DNA from: Flavivirga rizhaonensis
GTDB lineage: Bacteria > Bacteroidota > Bacteroidia > Flavobacteriales > Flavobacteriaceae
Assembly: GCF_004791695.1 (NCBI RefSeq)
Contig: NZ_SRSO01000025.1
Location: 1 to 64,000 of the forward strand
Direction of reading: 5' to 3'
Length of the DNA: 64,000 nt
Position 1 is the first letter of the stretch; the number at the start of each line of letters is the position of its first letter. The notes beneath the pieces are model-generated. The model ran no database searches. It saw only the letters and a program-made list of their open reading frames with translations, and was not told the origin of the DNA. This document shows positions 27,172-35,691 of the stretch, in pieces. The position numbers and the translations under genes are program-made.

Positions 27172-28290
27172 CTACAAAACGTTTTTAATTACTAAAGATT
27201 TAGATACTGTTTCCTCCCATTCTTTTTCTGGATTAGAATGTTTTGTAATACCTCCTCCTACATAAATAATCGCTTTCGTATCTTTTAATTGCATACATCT
27301 TAAGTTTACGTACAGTCGTGTGCTTTTTTTATTTATAGTGTAAGCTCGGTTTTCAATATTGCGTTTTGCAGACCTTGATTGTAATTTGATTTCCATATTT
27401 AACTCACCTAAAAAGCCTGTATAAAATGTTCTTTTGTAATGTTCATTATCTAAAATAAACTGCTTTGCTTCAGGCTTGGGTAAACCACAAACTGCTGGTG
27501 TGGGATGCAATAAAGAAATAATTTCTTTTAAGTTAGATTCAGGTTTTAACTGCGCAGAAATTATCGTTTTTAAATGCAATAAATTTCCAGCTTTTACAGT
27601 TTCTACGTCAGAGACTTTAAAACTCTCTACTGAAGGTTTTAAATTATCTATTATAAAATCAGTAACGAATTGCTGTTCTTGCTTTTCTTTATTTTGCCAA
27701 ACGACATCTTGTGTCCCTTTATAATCTTGTGTGCCTGCTAATGCCATGATAGAAAACCTATTTCCTTCAATTTTTATTAATGTTTCTGGCGTAGCTCCCA
27801 ACCACACTCCTACTTTTGGGTGATACCAGCAATATACAAATGCAGATCTATAAGCATTTAAAAGGTTTTTAAAAATTGTTATTGGATTCGGTTCAGAAAT
27901 TATAACTGTTTCCTCTCTAGATAGAACTACTTTTTTAAATTTATTATCTAAAATAGCTTCAACACCTTTTTGAATTAGATCAATATGCTGTTGCTTTTCG
28001 TCGTGATCTTTAACTACTTCTAATTCCTTCTCGTTTACAAACTCCGTATAATGTTCAAAATTTACCTGAATGTTTTCAGAAACCTCAAGAGGTATTATAA
28101 CTGTTTTTTCTTTATCATCAAATGGAGAAAAAACAAAGCCTTTTTCTGTAAAATTACTTGTAAAATGTAAATCGTTCGTTTCTTGCAATAAGGCATTTAT
28201 CTTATTTTCATTTGGTTTTCTATAAGAGACAAAGGGTAATTTACTGTTGTATTGTGTTTCAATACGTTTAAAAAAAAATTCCAACGTCAT
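27172..28290 (-). CDS. menF: Isochorismate synthase (MenF/EntC type)
   Basis: It converts chorismate to isochorismate, the first step of menaquinone synthesis. It has 372 residues. The chorismate-binding domain fills the C-terminal two thirds, with KKVVLSREE, GATPETLIK, LAGTQDYKG, LHPTPAVCGLPK and YVGGGITKHSNPEKEWEE. The ATG overlaps the stop of the upstream thioesterase gene by one base (TAATG), which indicates translational coupling. The context (thioesterase before, menD after) fixes the pathway as menaquinone rather than siderophore. Confidence 0.94.
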   Translation of the reverse strand: MTLEFFFKRIETQYNSKLPFVSYRKPNENKINALLQETNDLHFTSNFTEKGFVFSPFDDKEKTVIIPLEVSENIQVNFEHYTEFVNEKELEVVKDHDEKQQHIDLIQKGVEAILDNKFKKVVLSREETVIISEPNPITIFKNLLNAYRSAFVYCWYHPKVGVWLGATPETLIKIEGNRFSIMALAGTQDYKGTQDVVWQNKEKQEQQFVTDFIIDNLKPSVESFKVSDVETVKAGNLLHLKTIISAQLKPESNLKEIISLLHPTPAVCGLPKPEAKQFILDNEHYKRTFYTGFLGELNMEIKLQSRSAKRNIENRAYTINKKSTRLYVNLRCMQLKDTKAIIYVGGGITKHSNPEKEWEETVSKSLVIKNVL

Positions 28291-28718
28291 TAACTATTTT
28301 TTTTTGGTAAGGCTATAGTAGATAATTTACAGATTGAAATTAAGTTATCTGCTTCATCCGTAACTCGTATATCTAACAATTGTGTTGTCTTACCTTTATG
28401 TAAAAAAGTAGCTTTAGCATAAACAAATCCTTCTTTTACACTTTTTAAATGATTGGCCGTAATTTCTATACCGCGTACAAAGAATTTTTCAGTATCAATA
28501 AAAACATGCGATGCAAAACTACCAACACTTTCTGCTAAAGCAGCTGTTGCTCCGCCATGTAATACCCCGTCTGGTTGGTGTACTCTTGAAGTTACGGGCA
28601 TTCTAGCTATTAAAAAATTATCCCCATAGTCTACAACTTCAATATTCAGGGTTTCCATTAAAGTATTTTTACAAGCAGCATTTGCTTGAGTTAAAACTTT
28701 TTCTTTAGATAATTGCAT
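28290..28718 (-). CDS. menI: Hotdog-fold thioesterase, probably 1,4-dihydroxy-2-naphthoyl-CoA thioesterase
   Basis: A 142-residue PaaI/MenI-type hotdog thioesterase. The active-site segment HQPDGVLHGGATAALAESVG has the catalytic glutamate in the same position as in the QP-x-LHGGASVVLAESIG motif of E. coli MenI. It is first in an operon with menF (one-base overlap) and menD, so it probably removes CoA from DHNA-CoA in menaquinone synthesis. That assignment rests on motif and context. Another acyl-CoA substrate remains possible. A broken second copy of its 5' end lies upstream at about 28909-28979. Confidence 0.82.
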   Translation of the reverse strand: MQLSKEKVLTQANAACKNTLMETLNIEVVDYGDNFLIARMPVTSRVHQPDGVLHGGATAALAESVGSFASHVFIDTEKFFVRGIEITANHLKSVKEGFVYAKATFLHKGKTTQLLDIRVTDEADNLISICKLSTIALPKKNS

Positions 28719-28908
28719 AGAATGATTTTGTTTTATTTGCGATTGTAAAAGTACAAAAATGCTTAAATAAACTTATTGGCAAAATGGCTATTATATTTAA
28801 CAACTAGGTTCTATTTTTAAAACTTTCAAAGCAACATGTATTTAATAAAAATAAAAGCACAGAGCGGTTCTGTATTCAAAAAGTTAATCTAGAAAGTAAA
28901 ATTGGTCA

Positions 28909-28979
28909 TTTATTTACAATCAGATTTGCTTAAACTAAAACTTTTTCCTTAGATAATAGTATAGAATGATTTATTTTTA
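28909..28979 (-). pseudogene. Broken duplicate of the menI-like 5' end
   Basis: The segment from about 28909 to 28979 aligns to about 28665-28735 (start region and first codons of the thioesterase) in direct orientation, with roughly 85% identity over the best 55 bp. On the minus strand the copy reads (I)LLSKEKVLV, then a stop, then ANLIVNK and a stop. The original reads MQLSKEKVLTQANAACKN. The start codon is ATA instead of ATG. It is an old local duplication and not expressed as protein. It accounts for most of the otherwise empty 28719-29014 gap. Confidence 0.65.
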
Positions 28980-29014
28980 ATGTTTGAAACAAAAAGTAAA
29001 AACTAGCTTAATAA

Positions 29015-29650
29015 ATGAATTCTAGTGAAAAAACAATATCATACCAAACTACAAATACTTATTCTACTTTAAATACGCTAACCAGCAAAACGAAACATAT
29101 TTGGCTGGTTTATCATGGTATGGGCTATTTAAGTCGGTATTTTTTAAAATATTTTAAACAGTTAAATGCAGAGGAAAACTATATTATAGCGCCACAGGCA
29201 AGTAGTAAATATTATTTAGGTTCTAAATTTAAACATGTTGGGGCTAGTTGGTTAACTAAAGAAAATACATTAGCAGAAACCGAAAATGTTCTATGCTATT
29301 TAGACGCTGTTTTAAAATCTGAAAACATTCCAAATGATAAGAAACTAATTGTTTTTGGGTATTCTCAAGGCGTAAGTATTGCAATGCGTTATGTAGTTAA
29401 AAGAAAATTACAATGTAGTCAATTGATATTACATTCTGGAGTTACCCCTAAAGAATTAGTAGTTGATGATTTAAAATTTTTAAAAGCTAAAGTATCATTA
29501 GTTTATGGAACAAAGGACGCCTATTTAAACGAAGAACGCATGAAGATTGAAACTAAAAGAGCTATCGAGTTATTTGGAAATAATGTAAATATTATGCCTT
29601 TTGATGGTGTGCATGAGGTTAATGTGGCTTTGATTAATAGTGTCGTTTAA
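29015..29650 (+). CDS. Alpha/beta-hydrolase, phospholipase/carboxylesterase family
   Basis: A 211-residue cytoplasmic serine hydrolase. It has the oxyanion region YHGMGYLSRY, nucleophile elbow GYSQG (about residue 116), acid in VYGTKDAYL and histidine in FDGVHEV. This gives a complete triad of the AB_hydrolase_2 (YpfH/esterase) type. No signal peptide. The substrate is unknown, probably a short-chain or phospholipid ester. It is transcribed alone on the plus strand. No terminator with a plus-strand T-run was found after it. Confidence 0.82.
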   Translation: MNSSEKTISYQTTNTYSTLNTLTSKTKHIWLVYHGMGYLSRYFLKYFKQLNAEENYIIAPQASSKYYLGSKFKHVGASWLTKENTLAETENVLCYLDAVLKSENIPNDKKLIVFGYSQGVSIAMRYVVKRKLQCSQLILHSGVTPKELVVDDLKFLKAKVSLVYGTKDAYLNEERMKIETKRAIELFGNNVNIMPFDGVHEVNVALINSVV

Positions 29651-29668
29651 TTAATAACAATTTAAAAC

Positions 29669-29696
29669 AAAAAACACTTCCCAAAACCGGAAAGTG
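29669..29696 (-). terminator. Orphan terminator of the decayed DUF1223 gene
   Basis: On the minus strand CACTTTCC pairs with GGGAAGTG (8 bp, one G-U), followed by six T. No intact minus-strand gene precedes it; only the DUF1223 relic at 29703-29908 does. The terminator seems to have outlived its gene. Confidence 0.6.
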
Positions 29697-29702
29697 CTTA
29701 TT

Positions 29703-29908
29703 CCAATAATCTACATAATTAAGACAATGAAATAACCTTATCATAAGAATATTTAGTTTTAACTTCATTTAATAAGTTATCGGCCGATGGACAACTAGAA
29801 CACACCTGTGAAGTAAACAACTCTAAAACTACAGCAGGTTAAATGTCTCTACTTTTTCCAGTTGAAATAAAAATGATGATATTATTATAGTTAAAGTATC
29901 TTTTGCAT
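29703..29908 (-). pseudogene. Decayed DUF1223 (thioredoxin-like) gene fragment
   Basis: Read on the minus strand in one frame, 29838-29722 encodes 39 residues containing PAVVLELFTSQVCSSCPSAD, then NLLNEVKTKYSYDKVISLS and a stop. This is the signature of DUF1223 proteins (ELFTSQGCSSCPPAD). A +1 shift recovers VDYW (29714-29703), which normally follows SLSxH. Upstream, a one-base loss separates VETF from PAVV, and a second shift leads back to a plausible start MQKIL at 29908. At least three frameshifts and loss of the C-terminal two thirds make it a pseudogene. Its terminator is still present just downstream. Confidence 0.75.
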
Positions 29909-29920
29909 AGCAATTCTTTT

Positions 29921-29928
29921 TATTTTTG
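29921..29928 (+). promoter_or_regulatory. -7 box TATTTTTG upstream of the DUF4159 gene
   Basis: It matches TAnnTTTG. A TTTG (29902-29905) lies 15 bp upstream, slightly closer than the usual 17-23. Initiation about 6 nt downstream would fall at or after the ATG at 29934, so the GTG at 29952 may be the true start codon of the gene. Confidence 0.4.
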
Positions 29929-29933
29929 ACTTT

Positions 29934-30605
29934 ATGATACTTAGTTGGGTGAAAATTAAAAATCTTACAAAAATTACCGTCATCAGTATTTCTTTAATGG
30001 CTGGTAACTGCATGGCTCAAGATTTAGCTATTTTAAAATATAAAGGAGGCGGTGATTGGTATGGTAATCCTACAGCATTACCTAATTTGATAGCTTTCTG
30101 CAACCAAAACATACACACTAAAATAACACCTAAACCACAAACTGTTGAAGTTGGTAGTACCGATATTTTTCAATACCCTTTATTACATATGACTGGGCAC
30201 GGTAATGTATTTTTTAGCGAAACGGATGCCGAAAATCTAAGAAACTATCTCATATCTGGCGGTTTTTTGCATATAGATGACAATTACGGCATGGAACCTT
30301 TTATAACTAAAGAACTTAAAAAGGTATTTCCTGATAAAGATTTAATTGAACTTTCTACAAGTCATAAAATATTTAATACGCCTTATAAATTCTCACAGGG
30401 CTTACCTAAAATTCATGAGCATGATGGAAAACGTCCACAGGCTTTTGGTATTTTTCAGGATGACCGATTGGTATTGTTGTTTACTTATGAAAGTGATTTA
30501 GGTGATGGCTGGGAGGATACGGAGGTACATAATGATCCAGCTGATGTTAGAGAAAAAGCGCTTAAAATGGGGGCTAATATTGTTAAATATGCTTTTGAAA
30601 ATTAA
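29934..30605 (+). CDS. DUF4159 domain-containing secreted protein
   Basis: A 223-residue (or 217) protein with a signal peptide ending at CMAQ, then a DUF4159 domain over nearly its full length. Markers are LKYKGGGDWYGNPTALPNL, LLHMTGHGNVFFSE, GGFLHIDDNYGM and SHKIFNTPYKF. The fold is glutamine-amidotransferase-like and the family is widespread in Bacteroidota next to trmH-type genes. The biochemical role is unknown. Two starts are possible: ATG at 29934, or GTG at 29952 (MKIKNLTKITV), which gives a cleaner signal peptide and a leader after the -7 box. Confidence 0.85.
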   Translation: MILSWVKIKNLTKITVISISLMAGNCMAQDLAILKYKGGGDWYGNPTALPNLIAFCNQNIHTKITPKPQTVEVGSTDIFQYPLLHMTGHGNVFFSETDAENLRNYLISGGFLHIDDNYGMEPFITKELKKVFPDKDLIELSTSHKIFNTPYKFSQGLPKIHEHDGKRPQAFGIFQDDRLVLLFTYESDLGDGWEDTEVHNDPADVREKALKMGANIVKYAFEN

Positions 30606-30611
30606 GCCTAT

Positions 30612-30691
30612 TTCTCGCAAAGACGCAAAGGCGCAAAGAAAAACTGAGACTGAATACTGAATACTGAATACTGAATACTGAATACTCAAAA
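30612..30691 (+). repeat. Short tandem repeats in the trmH leader
   Basis: Two kinds lie side by side. First is CGCAAAGACGCAAAGGCGCAAAG-type sequence, with three CGCAAAG heptamers (about 30615-30638). Then come five perfect TGAATAC heptamers (30651-30685), ending 6 bp before the TrmH start codon. Slippage would change the distance between any upstream promoter or ribosome loading region and the ATG. Confidence 0.8.
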
Positions 30692-31192
30692 ATGCAACTA
30701 ACTCACTACAACACAAACTTTTCAAAGCGCTCCTTCCCTATTACTTTAGTTTGTGATAATGTTACTAATGCTCCTAATATTGGTAGTTTGTTTAGAGTTT
30801 CTGATGCTTTTGGGGTTGAAAAGCTTATACTTTGTGGAAACCATATTACGCTTGGAAGAAAAATGACAAAAACTTCACGGGCTACCGAAAAATCTGTTGA
30901 TTATGAAATTGCTCAATCTGCTCCAGAAGTCATTGAAACTTTAAAAAATAATGGCTATCAAATTATTTCATTAGAAATTACAGATACTAGCAAGCCTATT
31001 CATAATTTCAAATTTTCTGTAAAAAAACCTATTGCTTTGGTTATTGGTGATGAGAATTTTGGAGTATCTGATATTATTTTGAATATGTCTGACGCTGTTA
31101 TTCATATAGATATGTTTGGGCAAAATAGCAGTATGAATGTGGTACAAGCAACTAACATTGTTTTATATGAAATAACGAAGCAATTATTATAA
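30692..31192 (+). CDS. TrmH/SpoU family RNA 2'-O-methyltransferase
   Basis: A 166-residue protein that is only the SPOUT catalytic domain. Motif 1 is DNVTNAPNIGSLFRVSDAFG, motif 2 is IALVIGDENFGVSD, and motif 3 with the knot is GQNSSMNVVQATNIVLYE. It transfers a methyl group from SAM to a ribose 2'-OH, probably in tRNA; the site is not predictable. It lacks the N-terminal RNA-binding domain of RlmB. It is preceded by tandem heptamers abutting the start. Confidence 0.88.
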   Translation: MQLTHYNTNFSKRSFPITLVCDNVTNAPNIGSLFRVSDAFGVEKLILCGNHITLGRKMTKTSRATEKSVDYEIAQSAPEVIETLKNNGYQIISLEITDTSKPIHNFKFSVKKPIALVIGDENFGVSDIILNMSDAVIHIDMFGQNSSMNVVQATNIVLYEITKQLL

Positions 31193-31290
31193 ATCACACC
31201 AGAATAAAGTGGGTAACTAAATAAAATTAGTGTATCCGATTTCTCTCTTTGGTTCGAAATGACTAGATTTACTATTCTAAATTAATTCAA

Positions 31291-32379
31291 TTGAATTCTA
31301 ACACAATTTCTAATGGTATTTTAAAAGCTTTAGCCATTATTTTGGGTATTGCTTTAGTTCTTTACTTTTTATATCAAATACAATCGGTTATTGGCTATGT
31401 TGCGATTGCAGTGGTGATTTCATTAATAGGAAGACCAATTGTGTTATTTTTAGAACGTCGATTAAAGTTCAAAAATACCATTGCTGTAATAGTTACCATG
31501 GTCGTTCTTTTAGGGTTGTTTTTAGGCTTAGTTGGTTTATTTATTCCTTTGGTTATAAAGCAAGGACAAAATTTATCATTATTAAACATTGATGAGTTAC
31601 AGATTAATATAGAGAACTTATATGTAGAAATTATTAATTATTTCGATTTACATCAAATAGATTTAGAGCAGTCCATTAAGGAATCTAATTTGTTATCTAA
31701 AATAGATTATTCACTGATTCCTGATTTCTTAAACTCTGTTGTAAGTGGCTTAGGTAGCTTTAGTATAGGACTGTTTTCTGTGCTTTTTATATCGTTTTTC
31801 TTTCTAAAAGATAGTCGATTATTTGAAAATGGTCTTCTAACCTTTATACCAGAAAATAAGGAATCTCGTTGGAAAAACTCATCAACCAAAATTAAAGATT
31901 TACTTTCTAGATACTTTGTAGGACTCATTTTCCAAATATTAATCCTGTTTATTATCTATACCATTGGCTTGCTTATTATTGGTGTTGAAAACCCTATCGT
32001 TATAGCGTTTCTGTGTGCCTTATTAAATTTAATTCCCTATGTTGGACCTTTAGTTGGCGCTTTATTAATGATAATATTAACAATGACAAGTAACCTTGGA
32101 GAGAGTTTTAGCGAGGTTATTTTACCCAAAACATTTTGGGTATTTATTGTATTTGCCATTGGGCAGTTAGTTGATAATTTTGGCAGTCAGCCAGTTATAT
32201 TTTCAAAAAGCGTAAAATCCCATCCACTAGAAATATTTTTGGTGATTTTAACTACTGGGATCTTATTCGGGGTTATTGGATTAATTATTGCTGTTCCTGC
32301 ATACACAGCGATAAAAGTAATCTTAAAAGAGTTTTTATCTGAAAACAAAATTGTAAAGAAACTCACAAAAGATTTATAA
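31291..32379 (+). CDS. AI-2E family transporter (PF01594, YdiK/TqsA-like)
   Basis: A 362-residue inner-membrane protein with seven to eight membrane helices and the family hallmark LLNLIPYVGPLVGALL. PF01594 proteins are passive exporters or antiporters, and the AI-2 name is historical. The transported solute here is unknown. The best start is TTG at 31291; an in-frame stop lies ten codons upstream and no ATG lies between. It is followed 10 bp later by another TTG-started gene, so the two probably share a transcript. Confidence 0.85.
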   Translation: MNSNTISNGILKALAIILGIALVLYFLYQIQSVIGYVAIAVVISLIGRPIVLFLERRLKFKNTIAVIVTMVVLLGLFLGLVGLFIPLVIKQGQNLSLLNIDELQINIENLYVEIINYFDLHQIDLEQSIKESNLLSKIDYSLIPDFLNSVVSGLGSFSIGLFSVLFISFFFLKDSRLFENGLLTFIPENKESRWKNSSTKIKDLLSRYFVGLIFQILILFIIYTIGLLIIGVENPIVIAFLCALLNLIPYVGPLVGALLMIILTMTSNLGESFSEVILPKTFWVFIVFAIGQLVDNFGSQPVIFSKSVKSHPLEIFLVILTTGILFGVIGLIIAVPAYTAIKVILKEFLSENKIVKKLTKDL

Positions 32380-32389
32380 TATTATTTTT

Positions 32390-33571
32390 TTGAATACCTT
32401 AATTTTAAATACTGAAATTCAAGAGTTTATACATAGCCATTTAAATTCTGATGTCATGTCATTACTACTCAAAGGTACGTCATTCCCTGATGTTGAAATC
32501 AAAGCTCTTATAGAACAAATTGAGGCGAAAAAGCGCTGCGAAAAGAAGTTGCCAACATGGTTTTATTGTAAAAATATATATTATCCAAATAAGTTAAATA
32601 TTGAACAAACATCTTCTGAAATAACGGCTCAATATAAAGCTAGTTCGATTAATGGTGATAACGTTATAGATTTAACAGGTGGCTTTGGAATAGATTGTTA
32701 TTATTTTTCAAAGGTATTTAAAACAGTGATGCATTGCGAAATCAATGAAAGCTTATCAGGCATTGTAAGTCATAATTACAAACAACTAGAGGTCAATAAT
32801 ATTGAAACCAAAAACATAGATGGCATTAACTATTTAAAAACTTCGAGAAAGCAATTTAATTGGATTTATATTGACCCTTCCAGAAGACATGATAGTAAGA
32901 GAAAGGTCTTCTTTTTAAATGATTGTCTCCCTAACGTTCCAGAGCATATCGATTTGTTTTTTAATCATTCAAAAAACGTTATGATTAAAACATCTCCTTT
33001 ACTGGATTTATCTGTTGGTATTAATGAATTAAAGCATGTAAAAACAATTCATATTGTTGCTGTAAACAATGACGTAAAAGAATTGCTCTGGATATTAGAA
33101 CATGGTTTTGAAGGCGATATAAGTATCAATACTGTAAATATTAAAAAGGAATCGAAAGCGGTCTTTAAATTTTCAATAGAAACTGAAAAAACTTCAGAAT
33201 CAAAATACCACCAACCACTCTCCTATTTATATGAACCCAATAGTGCTATTTTAAAGGCGGGAGCTTTTCATACTATAAGTAATCGGCTTAATGTATATAA
33301 ACTTCATAAGCATTCACATTTATATACAAGTGATTCTCTAATTGATTTTCCTGGAAGAGTCTTTAAAATTGAAAATATCGTACCATACAATAAAAAAGCG
33401 CTAAAAAGACACAGTATTTCTAAAGCAAATATTACAACTCGTAACTTCCCAGAAACGGTTCAACAGATTCGAAAAAAATTCAATATTAAAGATGGTGGTA
33501 GTGTGTACTTATTTTTTACTACTGATCTGGATGATAATAGAATTGTAATTATTACCGCTAAAGTAAATTAA
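32390..33571 (+). CDS. Class I SAM methyltransferase with C-terminal THUMP-like domain
   Basis: A 393-residue protein. Residues about 85-230 form a Rossmann methyltransferase with VIDLTGGFGIDCYYFS as the SAM-binding loop and IYIDPSRRH in the catalytic position. The C-terminal about 100 residues match the THUMP-like ferredoxin-fold domain of the Porphyromonas PG1098-type family. This is a probable RNA methyltransferase with unknown target. The start codon is TTG (32390), like the gene before it. Its end faces the repeat-protein gene with a 34-bp gap. Confidence 0.82.
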   Translation: MNTLILNTEIQEFIHSHLNSDVMSLLLKGTSFPDVEIKALIEQIEAKKRCEKKLPTWFYCKNIYYPNKLNIEQTSSEITAQYKASSINGDNVIDLTGGFGIDCYYFSKVFKTVMHCEINESLSGIVSHNYKQLEVNNIETKNIDGINYLKTSRKQFNWIYIDPSRRHDSKRKVFFLNDCLPNVPEHIDLFFNHSKNVMIKTSPLLDLSVGINELKHVKTIHIVAVNNDVKELLWILEHGFEGDISINTVNIKKESKAVFKFSIETEKTSESKYHQPLSYLYEPNSAILKAGAFHTISNRLNVYKLHKHSHLYTSDSLIDFPGRVFKIENIVPYNKKALKRHSISKANITTRNFPETVQQIRKKFNIKDGGSVYLFFTTDLDDNRIVIITAKVN

Positions 33572-33605
33572 ACAACAAGTTTAAATGCTTTCTGAATCAT
33601 ATTAT

Positions 33606-35519
33606 TTATTCAATACATTTTAACTTATCAATAAAAAACTCTTTATAATCTATATCTGTAATATTATGAGTTCCTTCTGTGCCTTTTAATAATATTGATT
33701 TAATTGGAGCCTTTTTTAATTGTATAATTTGTGATTTAGAAAGGTTTCCTTTAAACAAAAATGTACCACATTCCATATTCCAGGTATGATAAAAGGTTAT
33801 TGTCTGATTATTTTCAAGTTTAACTTTTACAGATGACCGATTACGGGTAAAATAACTAACGCAACCTAAATCTTTTTTAGAGTTAAAAAATACATTTACT
33901 TGTTGACCATATTTATATAATTCTATGGTTAAATCATCGCTTATTGAATAAGGGTCTGTTCGGATATGATTTTTTTTGTAAAACTCATCATACATATTTA
34001 TAGTGTAATGACATGTATTTCTATATTTGGTCTTTTCTGAATTAGCACTATCATCTATTTCTGTTGCCACTGAATCTTGCTGTCCTCTAATTTCTTCCTT
34101 AGCTTTAATAATAGAGTCTTGAATCCTTATTTTTTCTATTAATTCTGCTTCTCGTTTTTTGGCTTGTATCAATAACTCTTGTTGGTATTTGGAATCTTCC
34201 TTAACCTTTTTAATAATAGAATCTTGAACTCTTTGTTTTGCTTTTAATTCCGCTTCCTGTCTGCTGGCTTCTGTTAATAACTCTTGCTGACGCTTAGCTG
34301 CTTCTTTTGCCTTTTTAATAGAATCCTGAACCCTTTGTTTTTCTTTTAATTCCACTTCCTGTCTTTTGGCCTGTGCCAATAACTCTTGTTGACGCTTGGC
34401 TATTTCTTTAGCTTTGTTAATGGAATCCTGAACCCTTAACCTTTCTTTTAATTCCGCTTCCTGTCTTCTGGCCTGTGCCAATAACTCTTGCTGACGCTTG
34501 GCTGCTTCTTTAGCTTTGTTAATGGAATCCTGAACCCTTAACCTTTCTTTTAATTCCACTTCCTGTCTTCTGGCCTGTGCCAATAACTCTTGCTCACGCT
34601 TGGCTGTTTCTTTTGCCTTGTTAATGGAATCCTGAACCCTTTGTTTTTCTTTTAATTCCACTTCCTGTCTTCTGGCCTGTGCCAATAACTCTTGCTCACG
34701 CTTGGCTGTTTCTTTAGCTTTGTTAATGGAATCCTGAACCCTTTGTTTTTCTTTTAGCTCTGCTTCCTGTCTTCTGGCCTGTGCCAATAACTCTTGTTGA
34801 TGCTTGGCTGCTTCTTTAGCTTTGTTAATGGAATCCTGAACCCTTAACCTTTCTTTTAATTCCACTTCCTGTCTTCTGGCCTGTGCCAATAACTCTTGTT
34901 GACGCTTGGCTGCTTCTTTTGCCTTGTTAATGGAATCCTGAACCCTTTGTTTTTCTTTTAGCTCTGCTTCCTGTCTTTTGGCCTGTGCCAATAACTCTTG
35001 CTGACGCTTGGCTGCTTCTTTTGCTTTGTTAATGGAATCCTGAACCCTTTGTTTTTCTTTTAATTCGGCTTCCTGTCTTTTGGCCTGTGCTAATAACTCT
35101 TGCTGACGTCTAGCTTCTTCTTTAGCTTTGATAATAGAATCTTGTTTCCTTTTTTCTCTTTTCTCTTTATTAACTATTTCTTCTATTCTTTTCTTTCTAT
35201 TTTCTTCTTCTTCAATAGCCTTTTCCAGTTCTTTTTTTTCATTAGCATAATATAAATCCATCATTTCCTCATTAATCTCTAAAAAATCAGAATTCACATA
35301 ACCAACCCATTCTTTATATATTATTTTATATATGTCTTTACCTAAATAAGCTGTAACTATACATCTTTCATTTTCTTTAAATTCAGCTAAAGATTGTGAA
35401 AACTCATTGGGCGTTTTATACAAACTACCATCCTCGAAAAAAGTTGTAGGAATAGATACTTCTTGCGAAAAAATATGGCTTGATAATATAAGGCAAACAA
35501 GAAGAGAGAAAAATTTCAT
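33606..35519 (-). CDS. Secreted protein with ten 34-residue charged helical repeats
   Basis: A 637-residue protein with a signal peptide ending at IFSQ (residue 19). Residues about 40-85 resemble an SH3-like fold. Residues 124-464 hold ten near-identical repeats of about 34 residues, consensus RVQDSINKAKEAAKRQQELL then AQAKRQEAELKEKQ. A partial copy follows. A globular C-terminus with four cysteines (about 500-637) ends the protein. The repeat is rich in K, E, Q, A and R and should form a long coiled coil or single helix, placing the C-terminal domain away from the N-terminal one. The gene is monocistronic. I do not recognise the family of either end. Confidence 0.82.
   Translation of the reverse strand: MKFFSLLVCLILSSHIFSQEVSIPTTFFEDGSLYKTPNEFSQSLAEFKENERCIVTAYLGKDIYKIIYKEWVGYVNSDFLEINEEMMDLYYANEKKELEKAIEEEENRKKRIEEIVNKEKREKRKQDSIIKAKEEARRQQELLAQAKRQEAELKEKQRVQDSINKAKEAAKRQQELLAQAKRQEAELKEKQRVQDSINKAKEAAKRQQELLAQARRQEVELKERLRVQDSINKAKEAAKHQQELLAQARRQEAELKEKQRVQDSINKAKETAKREQELLAQARRQEVELKEKQRVQDSINKAKETAKREQELLAQARRQEVELKERLRVQDSINKAKEAAKRQQELLAQARRQEAELKERLRVQDSINKAKEIAKRQQELLAQAKRQEVELKEKQRVQDSIKKAKEAAKRQQELLTEASRQEAELKAKQRVQDSIIKKVKEDSKYQQELLIQAKKREAELIEKIRIQDSIIKAKEEIRGQQDSVATEIDDSANSEKTKYRNTCHYTINMYDEFYKKNHIRTDPYSISDDLTIELYKYGQQVNVFFNSKKDLGCVSYFTRNRSSVKVKLENNQTITFYHTWNMECGTFLFKGNLSKSQIIQLKKAPIKSILLKGTEGTHNITDIDYKEFFIDKLKCIE
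34128..35150 (-). repeat. 102-bp coding tandem repeat array
   Basis: Ten copies of a 102-bp unit within the gene at 33606-35519; one copy carries an extra codon. Inner copies are nearly identical at the DNA level, and two variants at fixed positions (AAACAAAGG or AGGTTAAGG before GTTCAGGATTCC) are shuffled along the array. That pattern suggests recent unequal exchange. The outermost copies are diverged. Confidence 0.9.
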
Positions 35520-35611
35520 ATAGTAAATTGTAGAACGTGTAAATATAATAACCTGTTAAACTAATAACGAAGAAATACGACCTAATTTGAAAAAAGTCGA
35601 GGTGTAGTAAT

Positions 35612-35656
35612 TTTTATCTATTTTTAATGCCAACAAGATCATTAAAATAGATAAAA
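35612..35656 (-). terminator. Long AT-rich hairpin after the gluconate permease gene
   Basis: TTTTATCTATTTTTAATG (35612-35629) pairs with CATTAAAATAGATAAAA (35640-35656), 17 bp with one bulge, loop 10 nt. It lies 36 bp beyond the gntP stop and closes the locus operon. The T-run on the minus strand is inside the stem rather than after it. Confidence 0.6.
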
Positions 35657-35691
35657 TACCAAAGGAAAATTATATTAAGCCTAACCGATTA

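Noticed and set aside
34128..35150. Regular 102-bp repeats considered as a CRISPR array
   Set aside because: Repeats are contiguous, in frame and without unique spacers; they encode protein repeats.
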